This document shows positions 14,584 to 15,042 of a stretch of DNA of 15,042 nt, piece by piece. The stretch is taken from contig DATEXU010000168.1 of the NCBI GenBank assembly GCA_035256645.1, positions 1-15,042 of the forward strand. The letters are read 5' to 3'. Position 1 is the first letter of the stretch. Each line of letters begins with the position of its first letter. The notes beneath the pieces are model-generated. The model did not search any database, had not been told where the DNA came from, and worked only from the letters and a program-made list of their open reading frames with translations. Made by a program: the position numbers and the translations under genes. This DNA comes from G026625185 sp035256645. GTDB lineage: Bacteria > Desulfobacterota > WTBG01 > JAGOGO01.

Positions 14584-15042
14584 TCGACTGAGGATTGTGT
14601 TAGTCTCTTACCTTAATACCTACCCGATTGTCTGGGGACTTAAAAAAATCGCGGACAGCCATCAACCCGACATTATTCTCGCTCCTCCTGCGCAATGTGC
14701 TCAGGCATTACTTTTGGATAAGGTTGGGGTAGCGCTTGTACCATCAATCACGTATTTACATTCCATCCTTGCTTTTGAACTATTGCCCTTTGGGATTGTG
14801 ACGCACAAACAAATTGACACCGTGCTGTTAGTCGGAAACCGGCCTTTTGAAGAATGGAGAACGGTTTTTTTAGATACCGATTCTTTAACCTCGGTCCAGT
14901 TAGCCAAAATCTTGTTTCGTTTAAAAAAACTTTCTCCTCATTTTATTTCGGGCATTGAGGGGATTGAGCACCTTGGGGATCAGTCAGGAGCCTTGATCAT
15001 TGGAGATAAATGTTTCACCTTAGCTTCCCGGTTTTCGATGGT
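14549..15042 (+). CDS. mqnA: Chorismate dehydratase MqnA, 5' part, cut by the window edge
   Basis: An open frame runs off the right edge after about 164 codons. It contains VSYLNTYPIVWGL at the start, then VGVALVPSITYLHS, LDTDSLTSVQLAKIL and SGALIIGDK. These match the periplasmic-binding-like MqnA/MqnD fold, with the SYLNT start typical of MqnA. MqnA removes water from chorismate to give 3-[(1-carboxyvinyl)oxy]benzoate, the entry step of the futalosine route. The start is uncertain. ATG at 14549 overlaps ubiD by 35 nt and gives a short leader ending SDRLRIVLVSYLNT; GTG at 14597 gives MLVSYLNT. GAGGTG at 14530-14535 lies 13 nt before the ATG. The end of the gene is not seen. Confidence 0.85.
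   Translation, partial: MKFGTVSESPSDRLRIVLVSYLNTYPIVWGLKKIADSHQPDIILAPPAQCAQALLLDKVGVALVPSITYLHSILAFELLPFGIVTHKQIDTVLLVGNRPFEEWRTVFLDTDSLTSVQLAKILFRLKKLSPHFISGIEGIEHLGDQSGALIIGDKCFTLASRFSM

Overview
The window carries twelve intact genes and one gene cut by the right edge, all on the + strand. They are separated mostly by short gaps and small overlaps, and three larger gaps hold palindromic repeats. No tRNA, rRNA, CRISPR array, transposase, phage gene or confident minus-strand gene was seen. The gene set points to a Gram-negative bacterium of uncertain phylum. A Candidatus Omnitrophota (OP3)-like or deltaproteobacteria-like lineage fits the gene order, the FnIII lipoprotein between arg and lys genes, the GAF/HD-GYP protein and the futalosine-type menaquinone genes. 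This placement is inference from memory of gene neighbourhoods, not a search.

Layout. (1) 166-6077 is amino-acid biosynthesis: argB (arginine-inhibitable type), argD, argG, an FnIII-repeat lipoprotein starting 7 nt after argG, and lysA. argF and argH, which often accompany these genes, are absent here. (2) 6095-11593 is a translation, RNA-turnover and housekeeping block: truB, rpsO, pnp, an M16 zinc peptidase overlapping pnp, and dut. ribF, often found between truB and rpsO, is absent, and that gap is filled by a repeat-rich stretch of about 390 nt. (3) 11886-15042 holds a GAF/HD-GYP cyclic-di-GMP phosphodiesterase, a UbiD-family decarboxylase and the 5' part of mqnA. The last two fit menaquinone synthesis by the futalosine route.

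The least ordinary content is intergenic. A palindromic element with TGTCATTCC ends occurs twice (13-103 and 7133-7247), with recurrent TCAAG-loop hairpins whose stems differ but stay paired. A second hairpin family with a GCTTGC core brackets the second copy. A roughly 100-nt, three-stem nested structure lies between argD and argG. A head-to-head pair of REP-like hairpins lies between dut and the HD-GYP gene. Two of the three repeat-filled gaps lie where argF and ribF might be expected, so the repeats may mark rearrangement junctions. The most interesting protein is the FnIII lipoprotein, whose mature N-terminus (CGVKAPP) resembles that of LptM-type lipoproteins.
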